A DNA stretch of 64,000 nucleotides. Origin: Stenotrophomonas maltophilia. GTDB taxonomy: Bacteria > Pseudomonadota > Gammaproteobacteria > Xanthomonadales > Xanthomonadaceae. The position numbers and the translations under genes are program-made. The notes beneath the pieces were generated by a model, which worked only from the letters and a program-made list of their open reading frames with translations, did no database searches and was not told the DNA's origin. Positions within the stretch are counted from its first letter, which is position 1. Every line of letters begins with the position of its first letter. Below are positions 16,864 to 26,800 of the stretch, piece after piece. Location: NCBI GenBank assembly GCA_900113425.1, contig FOZF01000001.1, positions 1,156,358-1,220,357 on the forward strand. The letters run 5' to 3'.

Positions 16864-17166
16864 TCACCACCGCACCCGCCCGCGCAGGATGTCGACGAAC
16901 ATCACCCAGTCGCCCAGGAACGAGTACAGCGGGTGGCGGAACGTGGCCGGGCGGTTCTTCTCGAAGAAGAAGTGCCCCACCCACGCGAACCCGTACCCAC
17001 AGGCCAATGCCGTCAACAGCAGCAGTGGCTGGCCGCGCAGGATCGCCGCGGCGACCAGCAGCAGTACGCCGCAGCTGCCGATGAAGTGCAGGCGCCGCGA
17101 CACGGGATGGCGGTGCTCGCTGAGATAGAACGGATAGAACTCACGGAAGCTGGAGAAACGGGGCAT
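16864..17166 (-). CDS. Mpo1/YGL010w-like (DUF962) membrane protein
   Basis: This 100-residue protein starts MPRFSSFREFYPFYLSEH. It carries the family signature HRRLHFIG-type (RRLHFIGS) and WVGHFFFEKNRPATFRHPLYSF, with two or three membrane helices. Yeast Mpo1 is a dioxygenase of fatty-acid alpha-oxidation that uses conserved histidines. Histidines are kept here at SEHRHP, LHF and GHFFFE. Activity in bacteria is not established to my knowledge. The upstream gap to ynfA is short, so it may belong to the nudE-cysQ-mazG-ynfA transcript. Confidence 0.85.
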   Translation of the reverse strand: MPRFSSFREFYPFYLSEHRHPVSRRLHFIGSCGVLLLVAAAILRGQPLLLLTALACGYGFAWVGHFFFEKNRPATFRHPLYSFLGDWVMFVDILRGRVRW

Positions 17167-17234
17167 GTGCGCACTCCCAACGCCACGATCCGCCCCATCA
17201 TGCCCCTTTCCGGTGGGCCTGGCACTGCCGACGG

Positions 17235-17561
17235 TCAGCCCGGCTGGCGCGGCCCGAACATGATCACCGCCATGCCCGCCAGGCACAGTGCGGCACCCAG
17301 CAGATCCCAGCGGCTGGGCCGGATGCCATCGACCAGCCAAAGCCAGAACAGCGCGGTGCCGATGTACACGCCACCGTAGGCGGCATAGACGCGGCCACTG
17401 GCGGTCGGATGCAGGGTCAGCAGCCAGGCGAACAGAGCCAGACTGGCGGCCGCCGGCAGCAGCAGCCAGACGCTGCCTCCTTTGCGCAGCCACAGCCACG
17501 GCAGGTAGCAGCCGACGATCTCGGCCAGCGCGGTCAGCAGGAACAGGCCGAGTGTCTTCAT
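17235..17561 (-). CDS. ynfA: YnfA family small membrane protein
   Basis: This 108-residue protein has four membrane helices ([22 protein letters not shown], then a second, third and fourth near 33-50, 60-78 and 85-104) and the YnfA signature [14 protein letters not shown] and [12 protein letters not shown]. YnfA belongs to the small multidrug resistance-like group. Transport activity is only weakly supported in the family. Its ATG overlaps the mazG stop by ATGA, so it is the coupled last gene of the sanitation operon or linked to the Mpo1-like gene. Confidence 0.9.
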   Translation of the reverse strand: MKTLGLFLLTALAEIVGCYLPWLWLRKGGSVWLLLPAAASLALFAWLLTLHPTASGRVYAAYGGVYIGTALFWLWLVDGIRPSRWDLLGAALCLAGMAVIMFGPRQPG

Positions 17562-18397
17562 TCCTTCTCGGCGGCCTTGGCGTGCTGCCAGAGCGCTTCC
17601 TGTGCGTCCAGGTCCAGCGAGGCGAGGGAGGTTCCCTGTGCCTCGGCCTGTGCCTCCATCGCCCGGAAGCGACGCTCGAACTTGTGGTTCGCACCGCGCA
17701 GTGCGGCACCCAGGTCGATATCGGCGTGGCGGGCCAGGTTGGCGCAGACGAACAACAGGTCCCCCAGTTCCTCCTGCAGCCGCGCCTTGTTGCCGGCGAT
17801 GTCGCCGCGCTCGAACTCCTCGCGCAGTTCCTGCAGTTCCTCGGCCGCCTTGTCCAGGACCGGCAGCGGGCCCGGCCAGTCGAAGCCGACCTTGGCCGCG
17901 CGCGACTGCAGCTTCACCGCGCGTTGCCACTCCGGCAGGCCCCGCGAGATTCCGGCCAGGGCGGAATGATCCTGTTCGCCCTTGGCTGCCCGCTCCGCGC
18001 GCTTGATCGCATCCCAGTTGCGCATGACCCCATCGGCATCATCGACGCTGACATCGGCGAAGACATGCGGATGGCGGCGCTGCATCTTGTCGCTGATCGC
18101 GCGGGCAACCTCTGCGAAAGCGAACGCCCCCTGCTCTTCGGCCATGCGTGCATGAAAGACCACCTGCAGCAGCAGGTCGCCGAGCTCGTCGCAGAGATCA
18201 TCGAGGTCGCCGCGATCGATCGCATCGGCGACTTCGTAGGCTTCCTCGATGGTGTACGGGGCAATGGTCGCAAAGTCCTGCTCCAGGTCCCACGGGCAGC
18301 CGTCCTGCGGATCACGCAGGCGGGCCATGATCGCCAGCAGGCGTTCCAGTTCGGTGCTGGCGGCACTGCCGGCGGTGGGGGTGTCGTGCGCGCTCAT
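17558..18397 (-). CDS. mazG: Nucleoside triphosphate pyrophosphohydrolase
   Basis: This 279-residue tandem MazG-fold protein hydrolyses NTPs and dNTPs to monophosphate and pyrophosphate. Both repeats carry the metal-binding pattern: [11 protein letters not shown] with DELGDLLLQ near residues 50-80, and [11 protein letters not shown] with EELGDLLFV near 185-225. [12 protein letters not shown] near the N-terminus is the usual substrate loop. It is 12 bases downstream of cysQ. By family it clears aberrant nucleotides. In E. coli mazG sits near relA; here relA is elsewhere. Confidence 0.95.
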   Translation of the reverse strand: MSAHDTPTAGSAASTELERLLAIMARLRDPQDGCPWDLEQDFATIAPYTIEEAYEVADAIDRGDLDDLCDELGDLLLQVVFHARMAEEQGAFAFAEVARAISDKMQRRHPHVFADVSVDDADGVMRNWDAIKRAERAAKGEQDHSALAGISRGLPEWQRAVKLQSRAAKVGFDWPGPLPVLDKAAEELQELREEFERGDIAGNKARLQEELGDLLFVCANLARHADIDLGAALRGANHKFERRFRAMEAQAEAQGTSLASLDLDAQEALWQHAKAAEKE

Positions 18398-18409
18398 GCG
18401 GCCTCCAGG

Positions 18410-19213
18410 TCAGTCGGACAACCAGTCGCGCCACGGCAGGCTGGTATCGCCAAGGGCGATGAAATCGCCGTTCAACAGCGTCTCGCGGCGGTTGTAGCGG
18501 AAGGGCTTGCCGGTGGCCGCCGAGAGGACCGCGCCGCCTGCCGCGTGCAGCACGCACTGGCCGGCGGCGGTATCCCATTCGGAGGTCGGGCCGAGCCGCG
18601 GGTACACATCCAGGCCCGCCTCGGCAATGCGGCAGAACTTCAGCGACGAGCCCTGTGCGATGGTCTCGATGCGGCCCATGCGCGCCAGCAGCGCTTCGGT
18701 TTCCGGCGAGCGGTGGGAGCGGCTTGCCGCCACCCGCAGCGGAGCGGTCGCCGGGCTGCGCGTGCGCAGCACGGTGTCGTGCAGTCCCTGCCGGCGGTAC
18801 GCCAGTTCGCCGCGCATGGCGTGCCACAGAATGCCGGTGACCGGCGCCAGCACGACGCCAAACGCCGGGGCACCCTGGTAGATCAGAGCGATGTTAACGC
18901 TGAATTCGCCGTTGCGCTTGACGAACTCGCGGGTACCGTCAAGCGGATCGACCAGCCAGTAGGCGCCCCAATGGCGGCGCAGTTCCCAGGGCACCTGGGC
19001 CGACTCTTCGGACAGGATGGGCAGATCCGGGGTCAGTTGCCGCAGACCCTGCTCGATGACCTGGTTGGCGGCCAGGTCAGCGGCAGTCACCGGACTGTTG
19101 TCGTCCTTGATCCGCACGTCGAATCCGTCGGCGTAGACCTGCATGATGGTCTGGCCGGCTTCCTGCGCGATCGCGATCGCGGTCTCGCGCAGATCCGTGG
19201 TCAGCTTGATCAT
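18410..19213 (-). CDS. cysQ: 3'(2'),5'-bisphosphate nucleotidase
   Basis: This 267-residue inositol-monophosphatase-fold enzyme dephosphorylates 3'-phosphoadenosine 5'-phosphate, a by-product of sulfate assimilation. Metal and phosphate motifs are LSEESA (Glu pair), WLVDPLDGTREF (DPxDGT) and WDTAAGQ (WDxAA). The start is ATG 19213, whose first bases overlap the nudE stop (ATGA). The upstream extension lies within nudE and is rejected. Confidence 0.94.
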   Translation of the reverse strand: MIKLTTDLRETAIAIAQEAGQTIMQVYADGFDVRIKDDNSPVTAADLAANQVIEQGLRQLTPDLPILSEESAQVPWELRRHWGAYWLVDPLDGTREFVKRNGEFSVNIALIYQGAPAFGVVLAPVTGILWHAMRGELAYRRQGLHDTVLRTRSPATAPLRVAASRSHRSPETEALLARMGRIETIAQGSSLKFCRIAEAGLDVYPRLGPTSEWDTAAGQCVLHAAGGAVLSAATGKPFRYNRRETLLNGDFIALGDTSLPWRDWLSD

Positions 19214-19773
19214 CGGGCTCCCTGCAGCCACTGGCGGGCGATGAACAACGCCGCCAGCGAGCGGCCCTCGGAAAAGTCCTCGCGCAGCATCAACCGGTCC
19301 AGCTCGGACAGCTTCCAGGGCACCACCTCCAGCTCCTCGGGTTCGTCCCCGATCAGCTTTTCGGGATACAGGTCGCGCGCCACCACCAGCCACGACTGGT
19401 GGCTCATATACGTCGGCGCCAGCGTCATGGCGCGCAGCACATCGATCCGATGCGCGCCATAGCCGGCCTCTTCCTTCAGTTCGCGGTCGGCGGCCTGCTC
19501 GGGGGTCTCGCCGGCATCGATCCGGCCCTTGACCAGGCCAAGCTCGTAGCGATGTACCCCGGCCGCGTATTCACGCACCAGCAGCACCGTCTCGTCGTCG
19601 AGCATGGGCACCACCACCACCGCACCGTGGCCACGGCTGACCAGGCGCTCGAAGCGGCGGCGTTCACCATTGGAGAATTCCAGATCCAGATGCTGGCGCT
19701 GGAAGGGACCGTTCTCTTCATCGGTGATCCGATGGATGATCGGCAGGCGACGGCTGGCACGGTCATCGTTCAT
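19210..19773 (-). CDS. nudE: NUDIX hydrolase, ADP-compounds hydrolase NudE type
   Basis: This 187-residue enzyme has a complete Nudix box, GRIDAGETPEQAADRELKEE followed by AGYG, with the catalytic REXXEE glutamates. NudE acts on ADP-ribose, NADH and similar dinucleotides. Flanking sequence (VVVVPMLDDETVLLVREYAAGVHRYEL) matches NudE more than NudF. The start is ATG 19773 with GGAG eight bases upstream. It is the first gene of nudE-cysQ-mazG-ynfA and divergent from bioA. Confidence 0.92.
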   Translation of the reverse strand: MNDDRASRRLPIIHRITDEENGPFQRQHLDLEFSNGERRRFERLVSRGHGAVVVVPMLDDETVLLVREYAAGVHRYELGLVKGRIDAGETPEQAADRELKEEAGYGAHRIDVLRAMTLAPTYMSHQSWLVVARDLYPEKLIGDEPEELEVVPWKLSELDRLMLREDFSEGRSLAALFIARQWLQGAR

Positions 19774-19850
19774 GCGGAATCTCCGCGGCGGCCGACGCGG
19801 GCGCCGGGGCCGATAGAATGTGCAGGCAGCAACATGTTCATGAGCCCGAA
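19774..19850. promoter_or_regulatory. Divergent promoter region nudE/bioA
   Basis: TAGAAT (19814-19819) is a good -10 for bioA; no matching -35 is clear. No BirA-like operator was recognised by eye. Confidence 0.4.
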
Positions 19851-21242
19851 ATGCTAGCAGACCCAACCCCCTCCCCGCTGGCCCTGCACTGGCGGCAACG
19901 CGACCTGCAGGTGCTGTGGCATCCGTGCACGCAGATGCGCGAGCATCCCGACACCCTGCCGCTGGTGCCGGTCGCGCGCGGCGAGGGCGCGTGGCTGATC
20001 GACCATGATGGCAACCGCTATCTGGATGCCGTCAGCAGCTGGTGGACGAATCTGTTCGGCCACGCCGAGCCCCGCATCGGCGGCGCCATCGCAGCCCAGG
20101 CCGGCCAGCTGGAACAGGTGATGCTGGCCGGCTTCAGCCATGAGCCGGCGATCACCCTGGCCGAACGCCTGCTGGCACTGGCCCCGCGGCAGGCCGGGCG
20201 CGATCCGCTGGCCAAGGTGTTCTACGCCGACAACGGCTCGGCCGGGGTGGAAGTGGCACTGAAAATGGCCTTCCATTACTTCCATAACCGCGGTGAGACC
20301 CGGCGTACGCGTTTCATCGCGCTGGAAAACGGCTACCACGGTGAAACGCTGGGTGCGCTGGCGCTGGGCGACATCCCACTGTACCGGCGGGTGTACGCGC
20401 CGTTGCTGGCCGAAGGGCTGTTCGCCCCCTCGCCCGACGCCTACCTGGCCGAGCCAGGGCAGAGTGCTGCCGAGCGTGCCCGCCAGGCCGCCGACGGCCT
20501 GGCGACGCTGTTCGACCAGCACCCCGGTGAAGTGTGCGCGGTGATTCTGGAACCCCGCCTGCAGTGCGCCGGCGGCATGCGCATGCATGATCCGGTGTAT
20601 CTGCAGCGCGTGCGTGAGCTGTGCGACGCGCACGGTGCGTTCATGATCGCCGACGAGATCGCCACCGGCTTCGGTCGCACCGGCACGATGTTCGCCTGCG
20701 AACAGGCCGGGGTGATGCCGGACCTGATGTGCCTGTCCAAGGGCCTGACCGGTGGGTTCCTGCCGCTGGCTGCGGTCCTGGCCACGCAGGCCCTGTACGA
20801 CGCCTTCCTCGACGACTCCCGCGAGCGTGCCTTCCTGCACTCGCACAGCTATACCGGCAATCCGCTGGCGTGCGCTGCGGCGCTGGCGACGCTGGACATC
20901 TTCGGCAGCGACGATGTGATCGCCCGCAACCGCGGCACCGCATCGGTGATGGGCACCCTCGCGGCACCGTTTGCCGACCACCCGCATGTGGCCGATGTGC
21001 GCCAGGCCGGCATGGTGGTGGCATTCGAACTATCGCGCGGCGGCGACAGGCGCACGCCCTTCGACCCTGGACTGCGGCTCGGCCTGCACGCGTACAAGGC
21101 CGCACTGAAGCGCGGCGTGGTCCTTCGCCCGCTGGGCGATGTGCTGTACTGGATGCCACCGTACTGCGTGGACGACGAACAACTGGATCTGCTGGCGCGT
21201 ACCACGCTGGCCGCCATCGACGAGGCAATTGCATGCGCGTGA
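19851..21242 (+). CDS. bioA: Adenosylmethionine-8-amino-7-oxononanoate aminotransferase
   Basis: This 463-residue PLP enzyme makes 7,8-diaminopelargonate in biotin synthesis, using S-adenosylmethionine as amino donor. BioA-specific features are WHPCTQM, SSWWTNLFGH and NGYHGETLGALALGD. The PLP lysine is in LSKGLTGGFLPL, and the aspartate is in IADEIATGFGRTG. I use ATG 19851 (MLADPTPSP). The ATG at 19818 sits on the -10 element. Other bio genes are not in the window. It overlaps rsmE by 10 bases. Confidence 0.95.
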   Translation: MLADPTPSPLALHWRQRDLQVLWHPCTQMREHPDTLPLVPVARGEGAWLIDHDGNRYLDAVSSWWTNLFGHAEPRIGGAIAAQAGQLEQVMLAGFSHEPAITLAERLLALAPRQAGRDPLAKVFYADNGSAGVEVALKMAFHYFHNRGETRRTRFIALENGYHGETLGALALGDIPLYRRVYAPLLAEGLFAPSPDAYLAEPGQSAAERARQAADGLATLFDQHPGEVCAVILEPRLQCAGGMRMHDPVYLQRVRELCDAHGAFMIADEIATGFGRTGTMFACEQAGVMPDLMCLSKGLTGGFLPLAAVLATQALYDAFLDDSRERAFLHSHSYTGNPLACAAALATLDIFGSDDVIARNRGTASVMGTLAAPFADHPHVADVRQAGMVVAFELSRGGDRRTPFDPGLRLGLHAYKAALKRGVVLRPLGDVLYWMPPYCVDDEQLDLLARTTLAAIDEAIACA

Positions 21243-21970
21243 CCCGCTGTCCCATCGACCTGCCGCTGCACAGCGGCCAGACCGTGACCCTGCCCGAGGA
21301 AACCGCCAACCACCTGGTGCGGGTGATGCGCCTGCGCGAGGGCGATGGCTGCGTCCTGTTCAACGGCGATGGCCACGACTACGCGGCGACGCTGACCGTC
21401 GTCGGCAAGCGCGAAGTGCAGGCACGCATCGACCGCGTGCAGGCCATCGACATCGAATCGCCGCTGGCCATCACCCTGATGCAGGGCATCGCGCGCGGCG
21501 AAAAGATGGACCTGATCCTGCAGAAGGCCACCGAACTCGGCGTCAGCAGCATCCTGCCGGTAAACGCGGAACGCACCGAGGTGAAGCTGGACGCGGCCCG
21601 CGCGGAAAAGCGCGTGGCGCACTGGAACAACGTCGTGCAGTCGGCCTGTGGCCAGTCCGGGCGCGCGCGCATCCCACGGGTGGGGGCCCCGCTGTCGCTG
21701 GCGCAGGCGACCGCTGCGCTGCCCGCCGATACGCTGCGGTTGACCCTGGACCCGATGGGTTCGCACCGGCTGTCGACATTGGCAGCGGCGCCCGCGGGCG
21801 GCATCGTGATCGCGATCGGTCCAGAGGGCGGCTGGTCACCCCGCGACCGCGAGCAGCTGGCCGCCGCCGGCTTCCAGGGCCTGCAGCTGGGCCCGCGCAT
21901 CCTGCGCACGGAAACCGCCGGGCTGGCCGCGATCGCCGCGTTGCAGGCGCGGCTGGGTGATCTCGGTTAG
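21233..21970 (+). CDS. rsmE: 16S rRNA (uracil1498-N3)-methyltransferase
   Basis: This 245-residue SPOUT methyltransferase modifies U1498 of 16S rRNA with S-adenosylmethionine. The N-terminal PUA-like domain (NHLVRVMRLREGDG) is followed by the knotted domain with QKATELGVSSILPVNAERTEV, IGPEGGWSPRDRE and LGPRILRTETAGLAAIAAL. The start at ATG 21233 lies within the end of bioA. A SMAG hairpin lies 27 bases past the stop. Confidence 0.95.
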   Translation: MRVTRCPIDLPLHSGQTVTLPEETANHLVRVMRLREGDGCVLFNGDGHDYAATLTVVGKREVQARIDRVQAIDIESPLAITLMQGIARGEKMDLILQKATELGVSSILPVNAERTEVKLDAARAEKRVAHWNNVVQSACGQSGRARIPRVGAPLSLAQATAALPADTLRLTLDPMGSHRLSTLAAAPAGGIVIAIGPEGGWSPRDREQLAAAGFQGLQLGPRILRTETAGLAAIAALQARLGDLG

Positions 21971-21996
21971 GTCCACCGACAGCCTGCACGCCAACG

Positions 21997-22019
21997 GTAG
22001 CGCCGGGCCATGCCCGGCG
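21997..22019 (+). repeat. SMAG-type REP hairpin
   Basis: GTAG followed by cgccgggc-cat-gcccggcg, an 8-base stem with a 3-base loop: the GTAG-headed REP form typical of Stenotrophomonas. It lies between the convergent rsmE and chpC genes. Confidence 0.85.
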
Positions 22020-22040
22020 GCACGTGTCCAGGGTGCGGCC

Positions 22041-22505
22041 TCAGGCCGCCAGTGAAGCCAGCGCGCTTTCCAGTGCGTCCAGATTCGGCAGCAGCGCGCT
22101 CTGCTCACCCAGCAGTACGCGCATGTGCACGATCTGCGGCAGGGTCTCCTCCGATGCATCGGCCAGCAGGCCATCGCGCGGCACCGAGATCAACTGCGGG
22201 AAGTTCTGGGTCAGCAACGCGTAATACGGCCGCTGCTGATCGCCGCTGAGCGCCTTCAGTACCACCACCTTGTTGTGGACACCGGCTGCCTCGTCACCCA
22301 GCCCCGAAAGCCGCGCGAACGACACCAGCGGCACCTGCCAGCCATGCCAGGCGATCTCGCCGACCAGCCAGCGGGGGGCGTCGGCCACCGGCTGCACCGG
22401 CACCCGCGACATCATTTCAGCGACCGTGGCATTGGGCAGCAGCACGCGTTCGTTGCCGGCCTGGATCAGGACACCACGGATTTCATCGTTGCTGGCGTAA
22501 CTCAT
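22041..22505 (-). CDS. chpC: CheW-like protein ChpC
   Basis: This 154-residue CheW-domain protein (RGVLIQAGNERVLLPNATVAEM, WLVGEIAWHGWQVPLVSFARL) is the last gene of the Pil-Chp operon. It would couple additional receptors to ChpA, as proposed for Pseudomonas ChpC. The start is ATG 22505, overlapping the chpB stop as ATGA. The longer frame is a shadow of chpB. Confidence 0.85.
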   Translation of the reverse strand: MSYASNDEIRGVLIQAGNERVLLPNATVAEMMSRVPVQPVADAPRWLVGEIAWHGWQVPLVSFARLSGLGDEAAGVHNKVVVLKALSGDQQRPYYALLTQNFPQLISVPRDGLLADASEETLPQIVHMRVLLGEQSALLPNLDALESALASLAA

Positions 22506-23818
22506 GGAGCCTCTCCGTTGTGGTCGCCCTCGCCCCAGCGCGCGGCGATGATCTGCGCCAGTTCCTGCGGTTCGCCAGCGGCCATGCCGGCGGCGACCAC
22601 GGCGGTGGCCGCGGCCGGGTCGTAGCATCCCTCCCCCACCTGCCCGGCCACCCACGCACCGGCGGCAGCCAGGTCCAGCGCCGGCCCGACATGGCCCAGA
22701 TCGGCACCGCTGAGCAGTACCAGTGCCGTGTACTGGGCCGGCAACGCGGCAATCGAGATGCCCTGCGCGTCGGTCAGGAAATGCAGACCGTCGCTGGCCG
22801 CGCGGACGCCGATGTCATCGGCCAGCACATGCACCTTCCCGGGCGTGGCGCGCTGGCCGGCTTCGGCCAGCAGCACCGGCAGCGGCGACACACGCGCCAT
22901 CTGCTTGACGAGATTGCCGTAACGGCCCCCATCCAGGCGCATGTGCACCAGCACGGGCACCGCCAAAGCCGAAGGCAGCGCGCCCAGCAGGCGACGCAAC
23001 GCATCAGGGCCACCGATCCCGGCCAGTACCAGCAGCGCGCCCGCACGTGCGCCGGGGGGAGCGGCCGCATCCAGGTCGACCAGGCTCAGGTGGTCGGTAT
23101 CGAACGACGATGAGCCCGCCTCGACCTCCGCTGCGGCGTACACCGGCGTGGCGGAATCGGCCGACTCGTCCACCAGCGACCACGCGGTGTGATCGAACGG
23201 CACCGGCGGTGCCGCGGGGGGTTCTGTCCGTGCGACCGGCGCTTCCGGCGGTTCGGGTACGACCGGCTGCAGCGCGGCCAGAGCGTGCTCGAACGCGACC
23301 GGTTCATGCAGCTGCGCCGGCGGGGCGTACAGGCTGTCAGCTGGCACGTCGTCGGCCCAGCGGTGTGCCTGTTGCAGGTGGGTCTGCAGCGCCGCCTCCT
23401 GCGGCGCAGGTGGCGGCGCAGGACGGCCCGGTTCCAGCTGCAGGGCCGGTTCCTCCTCGGCGCCCGGCGGCAGCACCTGCTGGTGTCCATGCAGCTTGGC
23501 GGCCAGGTGACGCCCCCAGCGCTGCACCTCCCAGCCGTTCCGGCGCGCGGCCAGCTCGGCCTCGTCGAACACCAGGGTCAGGCAGGGGGCGGACAGCACC
23601 GGTTCCAGGCGTTCCAGGGCGTCCTCGACCGCCGCTTCCAGCGCGATCACCACGAACTGCGGCCGCGCGTCATGCAGCGCCTGCGGTTCAAGACCATTCG
23701 GATCGTCTTCCAGCACGATCTGCACGTCGGCGTGCGCCAGTGCTTCGCGCAGGCGCTCACGCGCCGCGCCAGGCCGGGCCAGCAGGGCGACGGCCGGGTT
23801 GGCTTCACTCTCGGACAC
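22502..23818 (-). CDS. chpB: CheB-like protein with degenerate catalytic site (ChpB position)
   Basis: This 438-residue protein occupies the place of the ChpB methylesterase. The N-terminal part is receiver-like but the phosphoacceptor is not evident (VVIALEAA). A Pro/Ala-rich linker spans about 115-250. The C-terminal CheB-like domain reads LAGIGGPDAL where active CheB has GASTGGP, so Gly267 replaces the nucleophilic Ser. His292 is kept (VLVHM). The usual TGMGxDG reads SGADLGHVG, shifting or losing the Asp. A methylesterase activity is therefore unlikely. It overlaps chpA by 14 bases and chpC by four. Confidence 0.8.
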   Translation of the reverse strand: MSESEANPAVALLARPGAARERLREALAHADVQIVLEDDPNGLEPQALHDARPQFVVIALEAAVEDALERLEPVLSAPCLTLVFDEAELAARRNGWEVQRWGRHLAAKLHGHQQVLPPGAEEEPALQLEPGRPAPPPAPQEAALQTHLQQAHRWADDVPADSLYAPPAQLHEPVAFEHALAALQPVVPEPPEAPVARTEPPAAPPVPFDHTAWSLVDESADSATPVYAAAEVEAGSSSFDTDHLSLVDLDAAAPPGARAGALLVLAGIGGPDALRRLLGALPSALAVPVLVHMRLDGGRYGNLVKQMARVSPLPVLLAEAGQRATPGKVHVLADDIGVRAASDGLHFLTDAQGISIAALPAQYTALVLLSGADLGHVGPALDLAAAGAWVAGQVGEGCYDPAAATAVVAAGMAAGEPQELAQIIAARWGEGDHNGEAP

Positions 23819-26800
23819 GGGCGATCCCCAGCAGGTCGTACACGTTACGCATCAGGTCCAGCTCCTGATAAGGCTTGCCCAGGTAGCGCTGGACGCCGAT
23901 CTCGAAAGCGCGCTGCCGGTGCTTGTCGCCGCTGCGCGAGGTGATCATCACGATCGGAACGTCCCGGTAACGCGGGTCGGCGCGCATCGCGGTGGCCAGC
24001 TCGTAGCCGTCCATGCGCGGCATCTCGATATCCAGCAGCATCAGGTCGGGAACACGCTCCTCCAGCCGCTCCAGCGCTTCCACGCCATCGCGGGCGACGC
24101 TGACCTCGAAGTTGTGGCGCTCCAGGATGCGGCCGGTGACCTTGCGCATGGTCAGCGAGTCGTCCACCACCATCACCAGCGGCACCTGCCGTTCCTGACG
24201 CGGCGCGTTGACCAGCACCGGCGGTGTCGGGTTGGCCAGGTAGCGACGCACCAGCGGCGCCACGTCCAGGATCACCACCACACGGCCATCGCCGGTGATG
24301 GTGGCACCGTAGATGCCCGGTACCGATGCGATCTGCAGGCCGACCGGCTTGACCACGATTTCGCGGTTGCCCAGCACCTGGTCGATCGCCACGGCAGCTC
24401 GCAGGTCGCCGGCGCGGACCAGCAACAGCGGCACCTGCGCCTGGCCTTCGGCACGTGCCGGGGCCTGGCCGACCAGGCTGCCCAGGTCGTACAGGGGATA
24501 GTCTTCGCCGCTGTAGCGATAGCTGCTGTCGGCGGCCTCGAAGCGCTCGCGCGAGAGGCGGCCGATACCGCTGACCGAAGCCACCGGTACGGCAAAGGTG
24601 GTTTCGCCGATCTGCACGAACACGGCCTGGGTAACGGCCAGCGTCTGCGGCAGGCGCAGGGTGAAACGCACGCCCTGGCCGCGCACCGACTGGATATCGA
24701 CCGAACCACCCAGCTGGCGCACTTCATTGCGCACCACATCCATGCCCACGCCGCGGCCTGCCAGCTGGCTGACCTGGTCGGCGGTGGAGAAGCCCGATGC
24801 GAAGATCAGGTTGTCCAGTTCGTGATCGGCAGGCTGCGCGTCGGCGGCCAGCAGGCCACGGTCGATCGCGCGGCGACGGATGGCCTCCCGATCCAGGCCG
24901 GCGCCGTCATCGGCCACGTCCAGCACGATTTCCGAGCCTTCGCGATGCAGGCGGATGGCGATCTCGCCCTCTTCCGGCTTGCCGGCGGCACGGCGCTGCT
25001 CCGGCGCCTCCAGGCCATGGGCCACCGAGTTGCGCAGCATGTGCTCCAGCGGCGCGACCATGCGGTCGAGGACGTTGCGGTCCAGTTCGCCATGGGTGCC
25101 TTCCAGGGTCAGGTGGACCTGCTTGCCGGTGTCGATGCCGGCCTGGCGCACCACGCGGCGCAGACGCGGCACCAGGCCGTCGAACGGCACCATCCGCGCA
25201 CGCATCAGGCCATCCTGCAATTCCGAACTGACGCGCGACTGCTGCTGCAGCAATGCATCGTACTGCCGCGAGAGATCGTCCAGCACGCCCTGCAGGCCGC
25301 CCAGGTCGGCGGCGGACTCGTTCAGCGCACGACTGAGCTGCTGCAGGGTGGAGAAGCGGTCCAGTTCCAGCGGATCGAACTTCTGGTCGGCCTGGTCCTG
25401 CTCACGCTGGTAGCGGGCAACGATCTGCGCTTCGGTCTCCAGGTCGAGGCGACGCAGCTGGTCGCGCAGACGCGCGTTGGTGCGTTCAAGCTCGCCCATC
25501 GCGCCGCGGAAGGCGCCGAGCTGCTGCTCCAGGCGCGACCGGTAGATCGCCACCTCACCCGCGTGATTGACCAGCCGGTCGAGCAGATCTGCGCGGACGC
25601 GCACCTGCTCCTGCTGGGGACGTGCCAGCGGATCGTCCTCGACCGTGCTTTCGACCGGCAACGGCGCGGACAGCGGCGCATCGACCAGGGCAACGGTTGC
25701 GGGCTCAACGGTGGTTTCAGCCTGCACCGGCCCGGCCGTGCCGACGGCGGCAGCCGCTGCCGGATCGGCGATGGTACGTGCCTCGAAAGCATCGACCAGG
25801 TCCTGCGCCGGCTCCACCACGCGATGCTCGCCGGTACGGGTCAGCAGCTGGTGCAGGCGATCGAAACCGCGCTCGAGCAGCTGCACGTCGCGGCGCTCGA
25901 TCTCGGTGCGCCCCGCTGCGACCACTTCCAGCAGCGATTCGATGCTGTGGCCGAGGTCGCCGATGGCGTTGATGCCGGCCATGCGTGCGCCGCCCTTCAG
26001 CGTATGCAGGTCACGCTGCAGGCCGGCGAGCACTTCGCGGTCCTGCGGCGCATCGCGCAGCTCACTGATCAGGCCATCGCAGTGATCAAGCAGGTCCTTG
26101 CCTTCTTCGACGAAGATGTCGACCAGCTCGCGGTCATACACGGTGAAGTCGAGCAGATCAGCAGGCTCCTCGCCCACCGTGCCTTCCGGTTCCGGTTCCG
26201 GTTCGATCGGCTCGTGCGCTGGCACATCAGCTTCGGCAGCCGGACCATCGACCGGCGTGGATCCGCCCGGTCCGGCAGCGCCGCTGCCCTGGCCCGGTGC
26301 GTCTTCCATCTCGAAGAACGGTGACGGCGGCGCGGCTGCCGGCTGCGGATCGACTGCAGGCTCTGCGAGGGACTCCCCGGCATTCACCGTCGCCGGGGAC
26401 GGCGGGTCGGCGCTCTCTCCTTCACCGACCGCCGTCTCCCCGCCGACGTCCGCATCCTCGGCAAAGGCATCTGCCTCGCCCGGCGCGAGTTCGCTGGCCT
26501 GCAGGCCGAGCACGGACCACTGCCCGTCGTCGGCCGGAGTCTGCTCTTCGTCGATCACATGCAGGCCGGCCTCGAGCGCAGCTTCCAATGTGACCGGTTC
26601 CGCAAAACCCGGCGCAGCCATGTCATCCTGCAGGCTCGACAGCGTGCTGTCGAGTGGCAGTGCAGCAGCGTCATCACTCGCATCGAACCCTTCCACGTCA
26701 TCCCATGACGTATTCAGGTCGATCGTTTCTGTGAACGCGGCGGCGTCCGCCGCCTCATCCGCATCACGGTCGTCGACCGGCAGCGCACTGGCGTCCAGGT

